A DNA stretch of 64,000 bases from Deltaproteobacteria bacterium (GCA_023265625.1 JAHFST010000008.1:1-64000), one strand, 5' to 3'. Positions 34,191 through 45,128 are shown, counted from the stretch's first letter. The notes: generated by a model not told the origin, from the letters alone. A program made the numbers and translations.

Positions 34191-35666
34191 TTAGAGGAGT
34201 TGTCTACGTCTTGATGAAGGCAAGATCCCCATCGTCTCCCTATACTTCGCAACCGTTCGCCGTGCAACCTGGATTTGACTCTTGGTTAATATCTCCGCAA
34301 TGGCTTGGTCAGACAAGGGATTTTTGACATCTTCTGCGCTGATCATTTTTCGGATCTCATTTTTGACCGTCTCAGATGTGGTCCCATCAACGGAACTGGA
34401 AGGTAGTTTGGTATTAAAAAAGAATTTTAGTTCGAAGAGCCCCCGCGGTGTCTGGACATATTTGTTGGTGGTGACCCGTGAGACGGTGGATTCATGCATC
34501 TGAATATCGTCGGCGACATCCCGCAGGATCATGGGCTTGAGAAAGGCAATGCCGTCTTCCAAAAAACCTTTTTGAAACTTTACGATCGAGGAGGTGACCT
34601 TATAGAGTGTCCTCTGGCGTTGGTGTATGCTCCGAATCAGCCACATCGCGGAACGGAGCTTGTCTTGGATATACTCCTTCGTGTTCGATGGCATCTCTTT
34701 TTTAAATAGGGCATTGCGGTAAAAATTGCTAATTTGCAGTTTGGGCAGACCGTCATCGTTGAGCATGACGACATAGTCACTGCCCACTTTGCGCACGAAG
34801 ACATCGGGAACGATATAATTGGGGTTTTCTCCCCCGAACGGCCGACCAGGCTTTGGCTCCAAAGTGGAAATGACATGGGCCAATTCCTTTAATTTTTCCG
34901 TGGAAATATTTAAATCCCGCAGGATGGGGGGGTATTTTTTTAGTTCCAGATTGGTCAGGTGGTGTTCCACCAATTTTTGCAATAGTTCCCGATCTTTGAC
35001 AAAAGGTCGAATCTGTATGGAGAGACACTCCTTGAGATCGCGCGAGGCAACACCCGCCGGGTCAAACTCTTGCAATGATTCCAGTACGTCTTGAATAAAC
35101 TCAATATCGGTCTCGGTTTTTTGCGCCAGTTCTTCCAAATTGGAAATGAGATAACCATCCTCATTGATATTCCCGATCAGCTCCTCAGCGATCTTCATTT
35201 CATTGGGGGAGAGACTGCTCATATGCAATTGCCAGAGTAGGTGCTCGTGCAAGGTTGCATGGGTCGGGGCATTGTTTTCATAGCTGGGCAATTCATCGGA
35301 TAGGTCCGTGGCATTGCCTCCACCCACGTGGGTCTCGGCGGCATTGTAGGTGCCCAGGTAATTTTCCCAATCAAAATTGGTGGGTTCCTTCATGTCCCCG
35401 TCTTTATTCCCCACCTCCTCAACCTTTTGCTCTTTGTCGTGTTGGTCGTGGAGTAAATTGAGGGGCTCGGTTTCGGAGACCTCTTCCTCTTTTTCAATGG
35501 TATCTTCCGCCTGTTCCTCGAGAATTGGATTTTCCACCAACTCATGTTGGACCAAGGCCTGTAATTCAATGCGAGTGAGCTGCAGTAATTTGATCGCCTG
35601 CTGGAGTTGCGGCGTGATGACGAGTTGCTGAGACAGCTTTAATGATTGCCTAATCTCAAGGGCCAT
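34191..35666 (-). CDS. rpoN: RNA polymerase sigma-54 factor
   Basis: 491 aa. Region I is Gln/Leu-rich (LKLSQQLVITPQLQQAIKLL), then a long acidic region II (about 60-130), the core-binding domain, a helix-turn-helix (LRDVADDIQMHESTVSRVT) and the RpoN box ARRTVAKYRE near the C-terminus. Directs transcription from -24/-12 promoters with enhancer-binding ATPases. It heads the regulatory PTS cluster. I see no sigma-54 promoter I would defend in this window. Confidence 0.95.
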   Translation of the reverse strand: MALEIRQSLKLSQQLVITPQLQQAIKLLQLTRIELQALVQHELVENPILEEQAEDTIEKEEEVSETEPLNLLHDQHDKEQKVEEVGNKDGDMKEPTNFDWENYLGTYNAAETHVGGGNATDLSDELPSYENNAPTHATLHEHLLWQLHMSSLSPNEMKIAEELIGNINEDGYLISNLEELAQKTETDIEFIQDVLESLQEFDPAGVASRDLKECLSIQIRPFVKDRELLQKLVEHHLTNLELKKYPPILRDLNISTEKLKELAHVISTLEPKPGRPFGGENPNYIVPDVFVRKVGSDYVVMLNDDGLPKLQISNFYRNALFKKEMPSNTKEYIQDKLRSAMWLIRSIHQRQRTLYKVTSSIVKFQKGFLEDGIAFLKPMILRDVADDIQMHESTVSRVTTNKYVQTPRGLFELKFFFNTKLPSSSVDGTTSETVKNEIRKMISAEDVKNPLSDQAIAEILTKSQIQVARRTVAKYRETMGILPSSRRRQLL

Positions 35667-35724
35667 AATGTCCCTGCAATAATAGTTCCATGTGGCCTTA
35701 CTGTCAAGAAACTAGCTCGGAGAT

Positions 35725-37592
<1,868 letters not shown>

Positions 37593-37919
37593 ATGACCCA
37601 ATCCAAACGTTTTGAACAAGTGTCAGTGGAAACAAAGGCGAATATTTATTTTGACGGCAAGGTGGTGAGCCATAGTGTTTGGTTTGGGGATGGAAAGAAG
37701 AAGACGCTTGGGTTGATCTATCCGGGGACCTTTAACTTCAAGACGGGTGCCGGCGAGAGGATGGAGATTGTTGCCGGGCGTTGCCGTGTTTGTATTGCGG
37801 GGGCTTCGGATTGGTTGGTGATCGCGGCGGGTGAGAGCTTTGATGTCCCGACCAATTCGTTCTTCGATATCGAGGTTAAGGATGGAATCGCCGAATATAT
37901 CTGTTCGTTCCTGGCATGA
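37593..37919 (+). CDS. ppnP: Pyrimidine/purine nucleoside phosphorylase (PpnP, DUF1255)
   Basis: 108 aa, a small cupin-like protein: ANIYFDGKVVSHSVWFGDG, KKTLGLIYPGTFNF, IVAGRCRVCIAG and IAAGESFDVPTNSFFDIEV are family hallmarks. Family members cleave several nucleosides with phosphate to release free bases and ribose-1-phosphate. A strong Shine-Dalgarno precedes ATG. It faces away from pyrG, giving a nucleotide-metabolism context. Confidence 0.9.
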   Translation: MTQSKRFEQVSVETKANIYFDGKVVSHSVWFGDGKKKTLGLIYPGTFNFKTGAGERMEIVAGRCRVCIAGASDWLVIAAGESFDVPTNSFFDIEVKDGIAEYICSFLA

Positions 37920-37953
37920 TGACGATCATGTTGACAGCAACGGTACGTGTATG

Positions 37954-37977
37954 AAAACCATGAACTCTCATGGTTTT
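37954..37977 (+). promoter_or_regulatory. Hairpin over the start codon of the SEC59/DGK-like gene
   Basis: AAAACCATGA, loop ACTC, then TCATGGTTTT: a perfect 10-bp stem whose 3' arm contains the ATG at 37970. In mRNA it would hide the start codon, or act as a weak terminator after ppnP. Confidence 0.5.
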
Positions 37978-38977
37978 ACAAACTTCCCTTGTTGGTGACG
38001 ATCAACTGCTCCTGTTGCAGCAAACACTTCAGTCCCTGGTTGACTCGTTGGACTTCCATCATTCATCCGTGCTCCGCTTTCGGTATTCCCTGGAACGCCG
38101 CTTAACGAGGTGTCAGAAACGGTTGAGCCGTTTTGGGACCCAGCTTGCGGGCTTGCCACAAGAGCTAAAGCAGAGCGATGCGGTACTCAATTTGAACAAG
38201 GCGATCGAGAATTGCGAAATGGCACTTAGGTCGCGTTACGAATCCGATTGGTTGCCGCAGTTTCAGAGGTTGCGAGAGGAGGCCCTGGCCTTTGGGGCGC
38301 AGCTTTATGAGTTGCACCAGAGTTTGGTTCGGCCCCGGCTTGGTCAGCTTGGCAACCGGCATCGGTTACAATGGGGCCGCAAGCTCTTTCATGTGGGCAA
38401 TGGTTTTTTTGGGCTTTGGCTTTATGGCTACTCGGGGGTGGGGCCAACTCAGGCGACCTTCGTGTTGGGGTTCTTTTTGGGGTTAGCCCTCTGTATCGAG
38501 GCGGCCCGTCGCTGGTCCTCCGGGTTTAATGACTGGGTCTGCAAGCGGATGGGCGGGATAATGCGGGAGCGCGAAAGAAAAAGCGTCACCTCCGCCACTT
38601 GGTTCATGTTCTCGGTCATGGTGATCTTTCTCCTGTTTCCCCGTGAGACGGCGATCCTGAGCCTGCTTTACGTGACCTTGGGAGACGCCGTGGCGGGTAT
38701 TGTGGGCACCCTTTGGGGCAGGCATCGGTTGAACATCCACACCTCTTGGGAAGGTTTTTTGGCCGCGTTGCTGGTTTGTGCCGTCGGGACCGCCTTGTTT
38801 GCCCGGTTTTGGCTCGCTCCATTTCAATTGCATGGGATGCGGCTGATGTTATTTTCCTTGCTGGGCGGCGTGATCGCCGCTTTGGCAGAAAGCTGTTTTA
38901 AAAAGTTTGATGACAACCTGGTCATCCCCTTTTTTTCTGCACCGCTATTATGTCTGATGGTGTTTTTCTTCCGGTAA
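37970..38977 (+). CDS. SEC59/DGK1-like membrane CTP-dependent kinase with helical N-terminus
   Basis: 335 aa. The first ~125 residues are soluble and helical, rich in Leu/Arg/Gln. From GRKLFHVGNGFFGLWLYGY onward there are several membrane spans with LGDAVAGIVGTLWGRHRL and a C-terminal DDNLVIPFFSAPLLC block, the pattern of dolichol kinase, diacylglycerol kinase (DGK1) and phytol kinase (VTE5) proteins, which use CTP. Neighbouring pyrG makes CTP but is on the other strand. The lipid substrate is unknown. Convergent with efp, 2 bp apart. Confidence 0.72.
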   Translation: MVLQTSLVGDDQLLLLQQTLQSLVDSLDFHHSSVLRFRYSLERRLTRCQKRLSRFGTQLAGLPQELKQSDAVLNLNKAIENCEMALRSRYESDWLPQFQRLREEALAFGAQLYELHQSLVRPRLGQLGNRHRLQWGRKLFHVGNGFFGLWLYGYSGVGPTQATFVLGFFLGLALCIEAARRWSSGFNDWVCKRMGGIMRERERKSVTSATWFMFSVMVIFLLFPRETAILSLLYVTLGDAVAGIVGTLWGRHRLNIHTSWEGFLAALLVCAVGTALFARFWLAPFQLHGMRLMLFSLLGGVIAALAESCFKKFDDNLVIPFFSAPLLCLMVFFFR

Positions 38978-38979
38978 TT

Positions 38980-39531
38980 CTAACCCTTTTCCAGATAATC
39001 GCCGGTCTCCGTGTCGATGAGGACGGCGTCTCCGGGCCGGATGAACATGGGTACCTTAAACATCGTCCCGTTGTCCACCTTGGCGTCCTTGAGGGCGCCG
39101 GCGATGCCTTTTGAGGCGGGATCGCATTCCACGACCGTGAAGCTCATCTTTTGCGGCAGGGTGATGCTCACGGGCTGGCCTTCGCAGCTTAGCACGGTGA
39201 TCAGGGCCTCCGGTTTCAAATAGGGGAGGGCCTCTTCTAGCAGGGCGGCGGAGAGTTCGACCTGCTCGTAGGTCTTGGGATCCATGAAGTGATAGATTGA
39301 ACCCTCTTGGTAGAGGAAGCTCATGGTCCGCTCGTCGGCATCGATTTTTTCCACGGATTCGACCGAACGAAACCGGACGTTATTTTTGATCCCGGTCTTG
39401 AGGTTGCGGATATCGGCCTGCACCTGGGCGTTGCCCTTGCCCGGGGTGATGTGCTGGACCTTCAAGACGCGATACAGGACATTGTCCAGCTTTAGAATAT
39501 ATCCCACGCGAACCTGTGTGGCGGTGATCAT
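38980..39531 (-). CDS. efp: Elongation factor P
   Basis: 183 aa from ATG 39531. Relieves ribosome stalling at polyproline. Seen: three beta-barrel domains, with the modification loop ITPGKGNAQVQ carrying Lys32, and the C-terminal signature ECDPASKGIAGALKDAKVDNG. The frame extends upstream but the start is fixed by family length. No epmA/epmB-type modification gene is seen here. It follows a glycosyltransferase gene by 13 bp on the same strand. Confidence 0.95.
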   Translation of the reverse strand: MITATQVRVGYILKLDNVLYRVLKVQHITPGKGNAQVQADIRNLKTGIKNNVRFRSVESVEKIDADERTMSFLYQEGSIYHFMDPKTYEQVELSAALLEEALPYLKPEALITVLSCEGQPVSITLPQKMSFTVVECDPASKGIAGALKDAKVDNGTMFKVPMFIRPGDAVLIDTETGDYLEKG

Positions 39532-39544
39532 GGACGTCTCCTCA

Positions 39545-40651
39545 TCATAATTTTTTGTAAAGGTCGAGGGTTTTTTGCGCGGTCTGTTGCCATTGAAAAA
39601 GCTGGGCACGTTCTCGGCCTTGCTGCGCTAGTTTTTGGCGTACATTGGGGTTGTCGATCAATTCTTCCAGGCCGGTGGCGATGGAGCTCACATCGGTGGG
39701 ATCCACCAGCAGGGCGGCGTTGCCGGCAATCTCGGCCAGCGAGGAGCGATTGGAGGTCAGGACGGGGCAACCGCCCGCCATGGCCTCGACGACCGGAAAA
39801 CCAAAGCCCTCGACCAGGGAGGGAAAGGCCAAGAAGAGGGCCTTTTGAAAGCAGGCGCAAATCTCCAGATCGGTGAAACCGGTGGCGAAGATGATGCGAT
39901 GGCTGAGCGCGAGTTGTGTCGTCAGGTCGCGGAGCGAGGTATAGGCGTCGCCTCGGCCGGCAATCACGAGTTTGACATCGGGATACCGAGCGGCAATCTT
40001 GGCAAAGGCCTGGATCAGCCTGGGGATGTTTTTATAAGGCTTGGTGTGGCCGAGCGAGAGGATGAAGCGGCCCTCGGGACACACGGGGGGGAGGGTTAGC
40101 GAGACGTTGTTCATGGAAAAAACGGGATCGATGCCATGATGGACCACCGTCATTTTTTCGCGCGGGAGGTGGTAGTGATCGACGGCCTCGGACATGGCAT
40201 CGGCGGAGATGGCAATGATGTGATCGGCCCGTTGCAAGGCCTTGCCAATGAACGGGCCCACCAGGTGTTGGGCCAGTTGTTGGCGGATCGTTGATTCAAA
40301 GGCCAGTGCGGCATGCCTGACCCAAATGAGGTCATGCAAGGTGACCACGACACGCTTGGCCTCTACCCCAAGGGGCAGAAAATGAAACAGGGCGTGGTAG
40401 ATGTCGGCCTCGATGGGATTGATCAGGGCGGAGCCCAGCAGGATATTTTTCAGGGTGGAGATATGATAGGGGACGATAATTTCTTGAAAATTCGCCTGGG
40501 TGACCAGGGGCGAGGGATAATCGTCGTAGCGCAAGACGATGTATTCGTTGTCTTGATCAAGCTTGGCGAGTTCGCGCACCAAATTGAGCGCGTAGCGACC
40601 CAGTCCCGTCATGACCTCGCGCGCTTGCCGGGCATCGAGACAGATTCTCAT
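39545..40651 (-). CDS. Glycosyltransferase, GT4-type
   Basis: 368 aa, GT-B fold. The N-terminus has an arginine-rich start (RICLDARQAREVMTGLGRYALNL) and the C-terminal Rossmann domain contains LSLGHTKPYKNIPRLIQAF, LVIAGRG, and the donor-binding EGFGFPVVEAMAGGCPV (E-x7-E). It transfers a sugar from a nucleotide sugar, probably to a cell-surface glycan. It overlaps the upstream flippase gene by 4 nt, so they work together. Confidence 0.88.
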   Translation of the reverse strand: MRICLDARQAREVMTGLGRYALNLVRELAKLDQDNEYIVLRYDDYPSPLVTQANFQEIIVPYHISTLKNILLGSALINPIEADIYHALFHFLPLGVEAKRVVVTLHDLIWVRHAALAFESTIRQQLAQHLVGPFIGKALQRADHIIAISADAMSEAVDHYHLPREKMTVVHHGIDPVFSMNNVSLTLPPVCPEGRFILSLGHTKPYKNIPRLIQAFAKIAARYPDVKLVIAGRGDAYTSLRDLTTQLALSHRIIFATGFTDLEICACFQKALFLAFPSLVEGFGFPVVEAMAGGCPVLTSNRSSLAEIAGNAALLVDPTDVSSIATGLEELIDNPNVRQKLAQQGRERAQLFQWQQTAQKTLDLYKKL

Positions 40652-42153
40652 GGTCCCCAGCCCATTTTTTTACATAGGCTTATTCCCAAGCGTCGTTCTT
40701 CGGGTTCTAACCCCAGGCCAATCAGGGTTGCACCGTAGAGAATAAAGACCAAGGGAACATGCACCAGTAAATTTCCCAGGGGTGTGGTGATGCGGAAGGA
40801 ATGAATGGTTATCAGCACACCGGCGGTGATGAGGCCGGAAAGCAGGGGTTTCCAGAGATTTATCTGAAATGGGTGAATTTTGAGGCGTCGCGAGACCGCC
40901 CTGACATAAAGAGTTTGGGTGACAATGAACACGAGAGACACACCGAGAGCCGCCCCTTGGGGGCCGAGGATTTTGGCCAACAGGTACGTAACGACGGCAT
41001 TGATGATCAACGAGATCAGGTTGATGGAGAGCAGGGTATCGGGATGTCCGGTCATGGCCAGGAGATAACCGGCCAGGCCAAAAAAATTAACGGCGGTGGT
41101 GCCCAGGAGCAGGGCCAGGAGCCAAGGATAACCCATTTGATAGGCCGACCCGGCCATGGCGGCGATATCACGTCCGTAGAGGGCCACCAACACAATGAGG
41201 GGAATGCTGGCCAGCATGATCCATCGAGTCGTGAGCTGATAGGTGTGACTGAGCCGCGGGGTTTCTTCTTGGGTGTGGAGCTCGGTAAAGATCGGGTTGA
41301 CGATGCCATCAAACGCCATGCGGATGGTGGGCAGGACGTTGGCGATTTGGACCATGATGCCATAAACGCCGATGACCTCAGAAGAGACCAAAGTTCCCAG
41401 GAGGATGACATCGAGCCGCCCGTTAAAGTTGAAGATACAATCCGCCAGAAACATCGAGCCGGAAAAACGCAAGATTTCAGGATGAAACTTGATGGGCCAG
41501 TGAAACCAGGAGCGCAGCGGAAAATATTTAAAGCTGGGGAAAATGGACGCAAGCAAGACAATGGCCATGGTGATGAAATGAGCGGCACAAAGCCCCTTGA
41601 TTCCCAAATCGGTGTAGGAAAATAGCAGGGCGAGGCCCGTCAATAAGAAGGGTTCGAGTAAACCTTTGATGTAAAATTGATACTTCATCACTTTGCGCGC
41701 CATGGGGGCCTGGATCAGGAGGCGGCTGACGGTTTGGAAAAAGATGATCAGGGACATCCAGCGCAACGGGAGGGCGATGGCCTCGTGATGGAGCAGGGGG
41801 GCGATGTGATCGGCGAGGAAGAAGAGTGCGAGGCTGAGGATTAGGCCTAAACCGCTCCCGATGAGGATGGCCATGCGAAAACAATCCGCGGCCTCTTGTT
41901 CCTCTTGGCGCGAGGTGTGATACACGATAAATCGTATCAGGCCTTTTTCCAGTCCGAGGGTGGCGATGCCCGCTAAGATTTCAATGTAGGTCCAGGCTAA
42001 AAAATAAAGCCCGAAGATGGAGGGGCCGTAGCAGCGCGCGGCGACAAGGTAAAAAAGCGGGCGGCCCAATTTGGCGACCAGGGTGAGAAAATTAACCGCC
42101 GCGCCGCGCGCGATCGTGGCGGATTCTCGAGAGAAAACTTTATGTTCGGACAT
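40648..42153 (-). CDS. Polysaccharide flippase (Wzx/MATE-MVF superfamily)
   Basis: 501 aa with about 12-14 hydrophobic spans through its length, e.g. LFYLVAARCYGPSIFGLYFLAW at the start and LGATTAVNFFGLAGYLLA-like later stretches. The opening matches oligosaccharide-lipid flippases that move lipid-linked glycan units across the inner membrane. It sits between a lipoprotein gene (18 bp from its start) and a glycosyltransferase. A small surface-glycan export unit is likely, though no Wzy polymerase or Wzz is visible. Confidence 0.85.
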   Translation of the reverse strand: MSEHKVFSRESATIARGAAVNFLTLVAKLGRPLFYLVAARCYGPSIFGLYFLAWTYIEILAGIATLGLEKGLIRFIVYHTSRQEEQEAADCFRMAILIGSGLGLILSLALFFLADHIAPLLHHEAIALPLRWMSLIIFFQTVSRLLIQAPMARKVMKYQFYIKGLLEPFLLTGLALLFSYTDLGIKGLCAAHFITMAIVLLASIFPSFKYFPLRSWFHWPIKFHPEILRFSGSMFLADCIFNFNGRLDVILLGTLVSSEVIGVYGIMVQIANVLPTIRMAFDGIVNPIFTELHTQEETPRLSHTYQLTTRWIMLASIPLIVLVALYGRDIAAMAGSAYQMGYPWLLALLLGTTAVNFFGLAGYLLAMTGHPDTLLSINLISLIINAVVTYLLAKILGPQGAALGVSLVFIVTQTLYVRAVSRRLKIHPFQINLWKPLLSGLITAGVLITIHSFRITTPLGNLLVHVPLVFILYGATLIGLGLEPEERRLGISLCKKMGWGP

Positions 42154-42171
42154 GATGCAGGGTATATTGCG

Positions 42172-43200
42172 TCACTTCGGCATCAAACTCAAGGAGAGAT
42201 CGGAAATCGCCAGGTCCGGGCAGACACCCGGGGTGTTGGAGGTGGAGCGTTTAAAAAATCCCACCTGAAGCGGGCCATAGTTCATCTTGAGATAGTTTCC
42301 CGTCTTGCCGTTGAGCGTCAAGGGGGCTGTCGCGCCCATCTTGAGTGCGGTGGTTTGGGTGTCACTCATGAGCCCAATCTGGGCCATTTTACCGGTTTCA
42401 TCGAAGGAGGCATTAACCGTCGTGAGGGTCAGCGGTTTCGTGGCATCCTTCACAGTGTTTTGATAAAAATACGCCGCATGGAGCGACGTGGTTGAGTCTG
42501 ACACGATGAAACCCAGGTAGTAAGGGAGGCCCGCGTAGTAACACCAAGTCCCCGCCAAGGCATTGACGGAGCCGCTTTGGTCCGGGAGGATGATTGGTGT
42601 TTCAGGGATCTCAGGGCTGACGGCGGTGAGCGGAAAGAAAAATAAACTATTGCTGGCATCAGGGCCAAAGCCCGGGATCCCGGTGGGGACGACGCTGGTG
42701 CTCGTACTGACAATGGGGGAGCAGTTGAGCTCGCGGTTTTCCATATTGACACCGAGGTGGAGGGCGTCACCATTGGGCTCCACATCCACGCGACGGGTTT
42801 CATCGGTGAGCTGCCCGTCTGACGAGATCTGAAATGACATATCAATGGTGTTGCTATCGACCACCTGCCAAGTCCCACTGGCAATGGCGGTGAGCGGCGG
42901 CACCCCTTGGGTGATCGTGATTTGAAAGGTGTTGCCTTGAAACGTCATGGACGCGCTGGTTTGATCATAAAATTTTGGGAGTGATTCGCTGGAGTCTAAC
43001 TGGTTGGTGGCGCACAAGGCGTTCGACTGTTGCACCATGTCATTGAAGTCAGTCAATTGCAGCTCAAAACTGCCATGACTGGTCAGCACGGCCGACAGTT
43101 CTTCACTGCTCTTGGGCCCGTTCGAACCGCCCCCGCAATGGGTCGTGACCAGTGCCAGTGCCAAACATAGGGTATTTAACGCCATTTTTTTAATCATCAT
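42172..43200 (-). CDS. Predicted lipoprotein of unknown function
   Basis: 342 aa from ATG 43200, preceded by GAGG. The signal ends in a lipobox, LALVTTHC, followed by GGGSNG. The mature part is beta-rich, with no domain I recognise (blocks SASMTFQGNTFQITITQG and GSVNALAGTWCYYAGLPYYL). It is upstream of the flippase and glycosyltransferase on the same strand and could be an outer-membrane partner of surface-glycan export. That link is inferred only from position. Confidence 0.7.
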   Translation of the reverse strand: MMIKKMALNTLCLALALVTTHCGGGSNGPKSSEELSAVLTSHGSFELQLTDFNDMVQQSNALCATNQLDSSESLPKFYDQTSASMTFQGNTFQITITQGVPPLTAIASGTWQVVDSNTIDMSFQISSDGQLTDETRRVDVEPNGDALHLGVNMENRELNCSPIVSTSTSVVPTGIPGFGPDASNSLFFFPLTAVSPEIPETPIILPDQSGSVNALAGTWCYYAGLPYYLGFIVSDSTTSLHAAYFYQNTVKDATKPLTLTTVNASFDETGKMAQIGLMSDTQTTALKMGATAPLTLNGKTGNYLKMNYGPLQVGFFKRSTSNTPGVCPDLAISDLSLSLMPK

Positions 43201-43373
43201 AATAGTGTTTCCTCTAATCACATTATCGGCACTTGAGTGGAAGAGTTGCGTCTTATTTTGCGAATTTTTACAGGCGATATTTCCTTATCATTTCATAGCA
43301 CTTGACGATTGAGCTGGTATTTGATTGGATGGCGTCGCTTCAACTACAAAATCGCAAAAAGGAGAAAAACGAT
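43201..43373. promoter_or_regulatory. Divergent promoter region, lipoprotein / cupredoxin gene
   Basis: 173 bp between divergent starts. AAAAAGGAG before ATG 43374 is the cupredoxin ribosome binding site. A TTGACG near 43301 could be a -35 box but the -10 match is poor. Nothing else clear. Confidence 0.35.
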
Positions 43374-44183
43374 ATGGTTTCAAAAAAGCAGTTTGCAGTG
43401 TTGGCCGTCACGCTGATGGCCCTGGTATCAATCAATTGTAAGGCCCAAACACCTGCGGCAGCCCCCGCTGCGGCTCCAGCGCCTGCTCCGGCCGTCGCCC
43501 CAGCCGCTCCGGCACCCGCACCTACTGCGGCTCCAGCGGCAGCAGCTCCAGCAGCCGGCGGTGCAGGTTCCATTACCGGCAAGGTTACTTTTACAGGCAC
43601 CCCTCCGGCAATGGCCCCTTTAAAGCGTGAGGCCGATCCCTTTTGCGGCAAGACCAAGATGACCGATCAGGAAGTTTTGGTGAATGCCAATGGGACCTTG
43701 AAAAATGTTTATGTGCGCATCTCACAGGGAGCCCAGCCAGCGGCTGCTCCGGCTACACCGGCGATTGTGGATCAGTCAAACTGCATGTATATTCCCCGCG
43801 TGGTGGCGGTGATGAAGGGTCAAAAAGTCCTGGTGCGTAACAGTGATCCTGTGTTGCACAATGTTCATACCTACGTCGGCACTGCGACGGGGTTTAACCA
43901 GGCGATGTTTAAGGGGATGAAGGATATAGAGAAGACCTTTGATCAGGTGGGTGTCACAAAATTCAAGTGTGATGTGCATCCCTGGATGACGGGTTGGGTG
44001 GGGGTCAGTGACAATCCGTATTTCGCCGTGACGGGCGATGATGGCAGTTTCACCCTCGCCAATGTTCCGGCCGGTGCCTACACGGTTGAAGCCTGGCACG
44101 AAAAGTATGGCAGCAAGACAGTCCAAGTGACGGTCGCGGCGGGGCAACCTGCGGCGGCGGCCTTCGCTTACGCAGCTCAGTAG
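43374..44183 (+). CDS. Cupredoxin-like exported protein with Ala/Pro linker
   Basis: 269 aa from ATG 43374. An N-terminal export signal ends near a cysteine (LMALVSINC; possible but non-standard lipobox), then a low-complexity Ala/Pro stretch of about 40 residues. The cupredoxin fold follows: VLVRNSDPVLHNVH (His ligand), then FKCDVHPWMTGWV (Cys, His and Met spacing of type 1 copper sites), and a final beta-sandwich part (GSFTLANVPAGAYTVEAWH) like carboxypeptidase regulatory domains. Its place before heme a and SCO assembly genes suggests an electron-transfer or copper role in respiration. A strong terminator follows. Confidence 0.8.
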   Translation: MVSKKQFAVLAVTLMALVSINCKAQTPAAAPAAAPAPAPAVAPAAPAPAPTAAPAAAAPAAGGAGSITGKVTFTGTPPAMAPLKREADPFCGKTKMTDQEVLVNANGTLKNVYVRISQGAQPAAAPATPAIVDQSNCMYIPRVVAVMKGQKVLVRNSDPVLHNVHTYVGTATGFNQAMFKGMKDIEKTFDQVGVTKFKCDVHPWMTGWVGVSDNPYFAVTGDDGSFTLANVPAGAYTVEAWHEKYGSKTVQVTVAAGQPAAAAFAYAAQ

Positions 44184-44208
44184 ATTTCGGATTAATATTT
44201 GAGAATTT

Positions 44209-44247
44209 CTAAGGGGTACGGTATGGACCGTGCCCCTTAGTTTTTTT
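44209..44247 (+). terminator. Intrinsic terminator after the cupredoxin gene
   Basis: CTAAGGGGTACGGT pairs with ACCGTGCCCCTTAG (14-bp stem, one G-U), loop ATGG, then seven T. It ends 15 bp before ctaA, so ctaA transcription must come from read-through or a promoter overlapping the terminator. Confidence 0.88.
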
Positions 44248-44261
44248 ATAATGGAGATGAT

Positions 44262-45128
44262 ATGGCAGAATACCGCTTAGCCCGTTTGCTATCCTTCCTG
44301 ACCCTTTTTCTGATTATGCTTGGCGGCTTTGTGCATAATACCGGTTCGAGCCTGGCCTGTCCGGATTGGCCGCTCTGCTATGGGACCCTGTTTCCGGCCA
44401 TGACGGGCGGGGTTCAGTATGAGCATTCGCACCGGGTCTTGGCGGCGGCCATTGGTTTACTCATCATCGCGTTGACTGTTCTGATCTTCCGACGGCGTCC
44501 TGATCCAGCCTCCAAGATCCTGTCGAGTGTGGCGCTGTTTTTAGTGGTCTTCCAGGGAATTTTAGGGGGACTCACGGTGATTTACCGGCTGCCGATGTTG
44601 GTCTCGGTGGCTCATTTGGCCACCTCGATGATTTTTTTCCTGCTCATGGTGACTTTGACCCATCGACTGTCTCCTGCTTATCAACCACCGGTCCAACGAC
44701 GTTGCCGGGTAACAGCCTTAGTTGCCTTGGCGGTTTATTTACAAATGTTGCTGGGGGCCTTGGTTCGTCATACCGGCTCAGGGCTGGCTTGTTTGGAGAT
44801 CCCCCTGTGTCAAGGAAGCCTGTGGCCCGCGGGGGCATCGGGGGTATTGCAACTTCACATGGCCCATCGGATTGGCGCACTCATTGTGGCGACTCTGGTG
44901 TTGCTTTGGAGCGTGGTGGCTTGGTGTCGGGTCAAGCGGGTGAGGGAGGACATCCCGGCGTTGTTTGCACTGCCATTTTTATTGGTTCTTCTAGAAGTGA
45001 CATTGGGATTGCTCTCTGTGGCGACCCAGTTGGGAATCTGGTCGGTGACCTTTCATTTGGGAGTTGGCGCGGCGCTGCTTGCAAGCCTCTGGTGGTTATT
45101 CCTTAATTCAGGAAAGAGTAACTCATGA
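44262..45128 (+). CDS. ctaA: Heme A synthase (CtaA/COX15)
   Basis: 288 aa, eight predicted spans in two similar halves. Each half has the paired motifs: GGFVHNTGSSLACPDWPLCYG with EHSHR, then VRHTGSGLACLEIPLCQG with HMAHRIG, holding heme-ligand histidines and the loop cysteines. Oxidises heme O to heme A for the aa3-type oxidase. GGAG precedes the ATG. It overlaps the ctaB-SCO gene by 4 nt. Confidence 0.94.
   Translation: MAEYRLARLLSFLTLFLIMLGGFVHNTGSSLACPDWPLCYGTLFPAMTGGVQYEHSHRVLAAAIGLLIIALTVLIFRRRPDPASKILSSVALFLVVFQGILGGLTVIYRLPMLVSVAHLATSMIFFLLMVTLTHRLSPAYQPPVQRRCRVTALVALAVYLQMLLGALVRHTGSGLACLEIPLCQGSLWPAGASGVLQLHMAHRIGALIVATLVLLWSVVAWCRVKRVREDIPALFALPFLLVLLEVTLGLLSVATQLGIWSVTFHLGVGAALLASLWWLFLNSGKSNS

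Noticed and set aside
33794-35724. Sigma-54 promoters near rpoN
   Set aside because: I found no GG-N10-GC match with good flanks in the intergenic gaps.
40801-41625. 274-aa open frame antisense to the flippase
   Set aside because: Composition is Gly/Asp/Gln-rich and shadow-like; the flippase on the other strand has clear membrane spans.
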